64,000 nt of DNA from Micromonospora pallida (GTDB taxonomy: Bacteria; Actinomycetota; Actinomycetes; Mycobacteriales; Micromonosporaceae). The translations under genes were made by a program, and so were the position numbers. The DNA lies in contig NZ_FMHW01000002.1 in the NCBI RefSeq assembly GCF_900090325.1, forward strand, positions 2,976,001 through 3,040,000, given 5' to 3'. Within the stretch, counting starts at the first letter, position 1. Every line of letters begins with the position of its first letter. Below, piece after piece: positions 59,579 to 64,000 of the stretch. Under the pieces are notes generated by a model. It worked only from the letters and a program-made list of their open reading frames with translations, ran no database searches and was not told where the DNA came from.

Positions 59579-60654
59579 TCCGACGTCTCCGGGAAGTAGC
59601 GGCCGGCGCGGAAGGCCCGGCCGGCGTTGTCGAGGTACGGGCGGCGCGGCAGGGCGACGACGTCGCGCAACTGGTCGAAGAGCCGCAGGTGGTATGCGGC
59701 GGGAACCCCGTCGATGTCGGGTACGGCCAGCCGGGAGGTCCCGTCGATGGCTCCGGCAGCGCAGGCCGCCTCGGCGACGCGCCGGTACGTCTCGGTCGTC
59801 GGCAGCGCCTCCGGACGGTCCGTCAGGTGGCCGACCGCGGCGGCGAGCGCGTACGCCCCCCAGTCGGAGACCGTGCAGGCGACGGTGGCGTCGGCCGACG
59901 CCTCGTTCGCCGTACCGCCGCCGCAGCCACAGCCGCAGGACCCACCTGCGGGCGTCTCCGCCCGCACGGCGTCGGCGATCGCGCCCATCCCCAGTTCGTT
60001 GCCGAAGTCACCGATCGCGACCGTCCGGCTGCCACGCCTGGCGACCTCGGCGAAGAGCGCGTCGACGCGCGCGATCGACGCCGTCACGTTGGCACCGCCG
60101 GCGAAGTGGTACTGGCCCTGGCGGTTCGCACCGGGCCGTTCGACCGCGACGCAGACGGCGGGACGGATGTCCTGCGCGAGCGCGGCGGCCAGCGCGGCGG
60201 GATCAGCGGCGTCGCGCGGGAACGGCACCAGGGCCGCGGTGTTGCCGCGCTCCTCGGCGGTCGCGACGTCGTCGACGACGGCGAGTCCCGCGCCGCGCAG
60301 CGCGGCGTCGACCACGGCGAACGCCTGTGGTTCGCACGCGAACACCGGCACCGCGCGCAGTGCGCGCACCAGCGCGTGGGCCAGCACCGCGCTGCCGATG
60401 GGCCCGTCGGTCTCGGGCACGTCACCCGGGGGAATGAGGAAACCGGTCAGGATCAGCACCCGATCGCCGGGGGCGACGTGATCGACGAGCAGGCGGGCCG
60501 CGGTGAGGGTGAGGGGTTCGTCGGTCAGCGCGCGTGCCGCGTCGTAGATGACCCGGCAGATCCCGTCGCCGCGCGCGTCGACGGTGATGAGCCGGTCGAG
60601 GTTCTCGCCGACGCTGCGGTCGAGCACGCGTTGGCTCGGCGTACGCGCGGTCAC
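59575..60654 (-). CDS. DUF4392 (D-glutamate cyclase-like) protein
   Basis: The 359-residue protein matches DUF4392, the domain found in mammalian D-glutamate cyclase: RVLILTGFLIPPGDVPETDGPIG, FGNELGMGAI and DWGAYAL. A short Cys-rich loop (CGCGC) is inserted near residue 238. It may act on a cyclic or lactam intermediate. The GTG start overlaps the preceding M20 stop (GTGA). Confidence 0.82.
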   Translation of the reverse strand: MTARTPSQRVLDRSVGENLDRLITVDARGDGICRVIYDAARALTDEPLTLTAARLLVDHVAPGDRVLILTGFLIPPGDVPETDGPIGSAVLAHALVRALRAVPVFACEPQAFAVVDAALRGAGLAVVDDVATAEERGNTAALVPFPRDAADPAALAAALAQDIRPAVCVAVERPGANRQGQYHFAGGANVTASIARVDALFAEVARRGSRTVAIGDFGNELGMGAIADAVRAETPAGGSCGCGCGGGTANEASADATVACTVSDWGAYALAAAVGHLTDRPEALPTTETYRRVAEAACAAGAIDGTSRLAVPDIDGVPAAYHLRLFDQLRDVVALPRRPYLDNAGRAFRAGRYFPETSE

Positions 60655-61853
60655 GCGATCACCGCCTCGAGCGCGGCGGCCGGGTCGTGCCCGCCCGCCC
60701 GGAACTCCTCGGTGGCCTCGGCGAGCAGGGTCGGCGAGGTGAACAGGTCCCACCCCAGTCCGGCCAGCGCGGTGGCCATCGCGACCATCGCCTCCTCGGC
60801 GCGTTCCGTCCCGGACGCCTGGGCGAACACCCGCGAGTGGCCGGGGGTGCCACGGTCGGCGATCTGCATGAAGGGATGCACCGTCGGGACCGCGAGGCTC
60901 ACGTTCCCGGCGTCCGTGCTCCCGGTGCCGTCGGTCGGCGAGGGCGCCTCGTGCGGGTGGCCGAGGGTCGCCAGGTGCTCCCCGACCCGCGCGGCCATCG
61001 TGTGGTTCGAGTTCAGGTGGGCGTACGGCGGCGAGGTCGGGACGATCTCGGTGCGCGTCCCGGTCATGGCCGCCGCGCCCCGGGCCACCTCGTACACACG
61101 CTCGGCGAGCGCTTGGGCGCGCTCCAGCGTGACGTCCCGCACGATGAAGGTCGCGCTGGTGTGCTCGGGCACGATGTTGGGTGCCTGGCCACCGTCGGTG
61201 ATGATCCCGTGCATCCGCGACCCGTCGCCGGCATGCTGGCGCAGCGCGTCGACGCCGTTGAAGAACAGCAGCATCGCGGCGAGCGCGCTGCGCCCGTCGG
61301 CGGGGTTCTTCGCGGCGTGCGCGGCGACTCCGTGGAAGTGCACGTCGAAGTGCAGGCAGGCGAGCATCCGCCGGGTGAGGATGGTCCGGTCGGCGGGGTG
61401 GAACATCATCGCCGCGTCGACGCCGTCGAACACCCCGGCGTCCAGCTCGATGACCTTGCCGCCCGCGCCCTCCTCGCCGGGTGTGCCGATGACCACGACG
61501 GTGCCGGCCGCGCCGGTCCGCTCAAGCTCGGCGCGTACGGCGGCGGCGGCCAGCAGCCCGCCGGAGGCGATGAGGTTGTGCCCACACGCGTGCCCGATGC
61601 CCGGGAGCGCGTCGTACTCCGCCATGAAGGCGATCCGGGGCCTGCCAGTGCCCCACTCGCCGACGAACGCGGTGTCGAGGCCGGCGACCCCGGCGGCCAC
61701 CGTGAAGCCCTCGTCGCGCAGCCAGTCCTGCAGGAGAGCGCTCGACCGGTGCTCGCGGAGGGCGAGCTCGGGGTCGGCGTGGATCGCCCGACTGACGCTC
61801 ACCGCTCGCGCGCGTCGGTCGGCGACCGCGGCACGGATACCTGGGTACGCCAT
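60651..61853 (-). CDS. M20D amidohydrolase (AbgB-like)
   Basis: The 400-residue protein has M20D metal-site motifs intact: GHACGHN (Cys and His ligands), GTPGEEGAGGK and later His in FHGVAAHAAKNP. This family includes p-aminobenzoyl-glutamate and peptide or N-acyl amino acid hydrolases. It probably hydrolyses an amide bond in the imported compound. It overlaps the upstream M20 gene by 1 base pair set (ATGA). Confidence 0.9.
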   Translation of the reverse strand: MAYPGIRAAVADRRARAVSVSRAIHADPELALREHRSSALLQDWLRDEGFTVAAGVAGLDTAFVGEWGTGRPRIAFMAEYDALPGIGHACGHNLIASGGLLAAAAVRAELERTGAAGTVVVIGTPGEEGAGGKVIELDAGVFDGVDAAMMFHPADRTILTRRMLACLHFDVHFHGVAAHAAKNPADGRSALAAMLLFFNGVDALRQHAGDGSRMHGIITDGGQAPNIVPEHTSATFIVRDVTLERAQALAERVYEVARGAAAMTGTRTEIVPTSPPYAHLNSNHTMAARVGEHLATLGHPHEAPSPTDGTGSTDAGNVSLAVPTVHPFMQIADRGTPGHSRVFAQASGTERAEEAMVAMATALAGLGWDLFTSPTLLAEATEEFRAGGHDPAAALEAVIA

Positions 61854-63334
61854 CAGCTCCGCTCCTTCATCCGGTCGGCCAGCCCCATCACGAGGTCGGC
61901 GGCGAACATCGCGACCTCGGCCAGCCCGTTTCGGCGGCCGCCGCCGTCGACGACGACGTACTCGTTCGGCTGGGCGACCCCGCCGCCGTGTCCGATGCCG
62001 GTGCCGAACACCAGTGGCGTCCCCCAGTCGTGGGCGAGGAACGACCACGGGCCGCCGTACGCCTGCACCGGCCAGACGACGGGCTTCCCACCCCACTCCC
62101 GCACGGCGTCGAGGAACGCCGACATCAGTGGGCTGTCCAGCGAGCTGCGCGACGCCGGGTAGGCGCTCAGCACGTCGATTTCGACGTCGGCGAAGCCCCG
62201 TGCGTCCAGGTGTGCGCGCAGCGCGTCCATGAAGACGCTCGGGGAGGCGGACGTGCACAGCCGGGCGTCGAGCCGCGCGACGGCGGACTCCGGGATCGTG
62301 TGGGTGCGGGTTCCCGGGCCGGTGTACCCGGCGCGCAGGCCCTGGATGTTCAGGGCCGAGCCGTACATGTAGCGCTCCAGCAGGGCGCGGTCGGCGAGCC
62401 CGTCGACGTACGCGGTCACCCCGGTGCCCGCCAGGCCCGGGATGACCTGGCTCATCGGCCTGCCGGCGTAGTGCGCCAGCAACTCCTCGATGACAGTCAG
62501 GTCGGCGGCGGGCGGCGTCGCTGGCTCGAGGTGTTCCGCCCACCCGTCCACGGCCATCCGGCCGTCCTCGGTGAACAGCGTTCCCACCGCCTGGGTGAGA
62601 CGCAGGGCCGGACTGTCCACGATGGTGCGCAGGGCGCTGTGCGCGCCACCGACGGCGGTGGGGCCACGGCCCCACGACTCTCCGCTGGCCGTCAGCTCGA
62701 AGGTGATGAACGACTTGTACCCGAGCCGCACGGAGACGACGTTCTCGTCGTTCTGGTCGGCCCGGAGGTAGATGAGGCCCGCGACGTCGGCGAGGCGGTC
62801 CCGGTAGCGGTCGAGCAGTCCGGCGTACGAGATGCTGCCCAGGATCTCGTCGCCCTCCGCGAGGAACGCGATGTTCACGGGCAGCTCTCCGACGGCCTCC
62901 CGTAGCGCCTTCAGGCCCGCCATCCACGCGGTGTCCGGACCCTTCGGCACCCGGGCGCCACGGCCGTAGAGGACGGCCGGGATGTCGCCACGCGGGGCGA
63001 CGACCGGCTCGAACGGATCGGTGTCCCACGCCGTGAGGTCGCCGACCGCGCGGACGTCGTACATGTTGTAGTTCAGGATCGTGATCGGCGATCCCGCGTC
63101 GTAGTACGCCCAGACGCCGGGGAACGTCTCCGTCTCCACGATCTCGACCTCTTGACAGCCGAAGTCCCGGTAGCGCCTGGCGAGGAACTCGGCGGCCTCG
63201 CGCATGCCCGTGCCGTCGCCGACGCTGACCGTCGGGATACGGATGTACTCCTTCAGCTCTTCGATGGTCGCGTCGAGGTTCCCGGTGACGTGCGCCCGGA
63301 CCTTCTCTCGGGTCGCGGGATCCATTGCCAGCAC
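61853..63334 (-). CDS. M20-family peptidase-like protein with altered metal ligands
   Basis: The 493-residue protein has the ArgE/DapE/carnosinase layout, with a dimerisation domain inserted. Key ligands differ: the first His motif (GHxDV) reads NYNMYDV near residue 90, and the bridging Asp motif (GRGxxDDKG) reads GRGARVPKGP near 125. Later Glu and His regions (AEGDEILGS and QPNEY) look normal. It may be a weakly metal-dependent or inactive homologue. The GTG start at 63334 has AAGGAGG upstream; a good promoter lies at 63451-63479. Confidence 0.82.
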   Translation of the reverse strand: MLAMDPATREKVRAHVTGNLDATIEELKEYIRIPTVSVGDGTGMREAAEFLARRYRDFGCQEVEIVETETFPGVWAYYDAGSPITILNYNMYDVRAVGDLTAWDTDPFEPVVAPRGDIPAVLYGRGARVPKGPDTAWMAGLKALREAVGELPVNIAFLAEGDEILGSISYAGLLDRYRDRLADVAGLIYLRADQNDENVVSVRLGYKSFITFELTASGESWGRGPTAVGGAHSALRTIVDSPALRLTQAVGTLFTEDGRMAVDGWAEHLEPATPPAADLTVIEELLAHYAGRPMSQVIPGLAGTGVTAYVDGLADRALLERYMYGSALNIQGLRAGYTGPGTRTHTIPESAVARLDARLCTSASPSVFMDALRAHLDARGFADVEIDVLSAYPASRSSLDSPLMSAFLDAVREWGGKPVVWPVQAYGGPWSFLAHDWGTPLVFGTGIGHGGGVAQPNEYVVVDGGGRRNGLAEVAMFAADLVMGLADRMKERS

Positions 63335-63450
63335 CGTCGTGGCCTCCTTCGTACAGGCGTCGTCGCTCCACCTCGGCTGCCCCGGAGCGGGGCGGCGGGC
63401 ACTCGTGGCGAGGCGCGAGATTCGCCATACCTGCTGTCTGGCGCCATGAC

Positions 63451-63479
63451 TATATATGGAGATAGAGTCGCCCCGTCAA
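63451..63479 (-). promoter_or_regulatory. Promoter of the M20/DUF4392/RidA/LLM operon
   Basis: On the minus strand TTGACG (63479-63474), a 17-base spacer and TATATA (63456-63451) form a near-consensus promoter about 120 bases before the first gene. CTAT-N8-ATAG, an imperfect palindrome related to the one at 57721, overlaps its -10 and spacer. Confidence 0.7.
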
Positions 63480-63495
63480 TCACTTGGAAGGTGCC

Positions 63496-64000
63496 ATGAA
63501 GACTTCTTCCTCTCCCGCAAGGGACGTGCTCGCGACCCTCGACGAGCGCGTCCTGGACGGCCTCGTCGAGGACTACCGCTGGTTCCACGCCCACCCCGAG
63601 CTGGGTTACCGCGAGTTCGAGACCGCCGGTCGCGTCGCGGAGCGGCTGTCCGCCCTCGGCTACGAGACGCACACCGGCGTCGGCGGCACCGGTGTGCTGG
63701 GCGTACTACGCAACGGCGACGGTCCGGTGATCGCGCTGCGGGCGGACATGGACGCCCTGCCGATCCTCGAGCAGACCGGCCTCGACTTCGCCAGCACCGC
63801 GACCCAGCTCGTCGACGGCGCACCGGTACCGCTCATGCACGCCTGCGGTCACGACATCCACGTCACGAGCCTGCTCGGCGCGGCCAGCCTGCTCGCGGCG
63901 GCGCGCGACGCCTGGTCGGGCGTCCTCGTACTGATCTTCCAGCCCGCGGAGGAGGGCGGCCTCGGCGCCCAGGCCGTGGTCGACTCCGGGATCTTCGACC
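63496..64000 (+). CDS. M20D amidohydrolase, 5' part (runs off the window)
   Basis: The ATG at 63496 follows GGAAGG. The visible 168 residues read as the N-terminal half of an M20D amidohydrolase: WFHAHPELGYREFETA, ALRADMDALPI, LMHACGHDIHVT and FQPAEEGGLGA, with ligands intact. It is divergent from the two minus-strand M20 genes and shares their promoter region, so it is probably co-regulated. Confidence 0.9.
   Translation, partial: MKTSSSPARDVLATLDERVLDGLVEDYRWFHAHPELGYREFETAGRVAERLSALGYETHTGVGGTGVLGVLRNGDGPVIALRADMDALPILEQTGLDFASTATQLVDGAPVPLMHACGHDIHVTSLLGAASLLAAARDAWSGVLVLIFQPAEEGGLGAQAVVDSGIFD

Overview
The window is GC-rich actinobacterial chromosome, with strong third-codon GC bias and frequent GTG starts. 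Gene families and organisation (DUF397/XRE pairs, an EccB protein, a DesA3-type desaturase with its reductase, many GC-rich hypotheticals) fit Micromonosporaceae, most likely Micromonospora or a relative. The genus is inferred from composition and gene style, not proven.

Layout. (1) 1-13.6 kb is ordinary chromosome: two glycosyltransferases, an alpha-methylacyl-CoA racemase-like CoA transferase, small DUF2267/DUF2795 proteins, a DUF1345 membrane protein, an HhH endonuclease-like protein, a pirin, a secreted lysozyme-fold-like protein behind two tandem SigR-type promoters, a MOSC protein, a Ser/Thr kinase, an XRE/DUF397 pair and a GGDEF protein. (2) 13.64-39.12 kb is one minus-strand hybrid NRPS/PKS cluster of eight genes, most overlapping by 1-4 bases. 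In transcription order: A-T-KS with no AT; a type II thioesterase fused to a LanB-like (lantibiotic dehydratase N-terminal) domain; A-T-C-T; KS-AT-KR-DH-ACP; a TauD/SyrP-type Fe(II)/2OG dioxygenase; MbtH; C-A(Asn-like code)-T; and C-A(Ser-like code)-T-TE-MFS, which ends in a fused exporter. A 36-bp perfect palindrome downstream probably terminates the operon. (3) 39.5-50.6 kb is ordinary chromosome again: a methyltransferase, EccB, a nucleotidyltransferase, a GntR regulator, a desaturase/ferredoxin-reductase operon divergent from a PucR-type regulator, small and secreted proteins, a YdcF protein and a broken HAD gene. (4) 50.67-63.33 kb is a minus-strand catabolic/uptake block: a divergent RibA-like protein, two flavin reductases, a Dpp/Opp-type ABC transporter, an LLM flavin monooxygenase, RidA, a DUF4392 protein and two M20 hydrolases. 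A third M20 hydrolase is divergent and runs off the window. The gene set resembles Bacillus organosulfur-salvage operons of the ytm/yxe type.

How they work together. The NRPS/PKS cluster should make a short, probably beta-hydroxylated peptide-polyketide containing an Asn-like and a Ser-like residue plus a KR/DH-reduced ketide. It would be released by a thioesterase with a Cys nucleophile and exported by the fused MFS domain. The most unusual element is the thioesterase-LanB fusion. No lanthipeptide precursor, LanC or elimination domain is visible, which suggests a tRNA-dependent step acting on assembly-line intermediates rather than RiPP maturation. In the catabolic block, the transporter would import a peptide-like or N-acylated substrate, M20 enzymes would cleave amide bonds, and the reductase-supplied LLM monooxygenase would attack it oxidatively.
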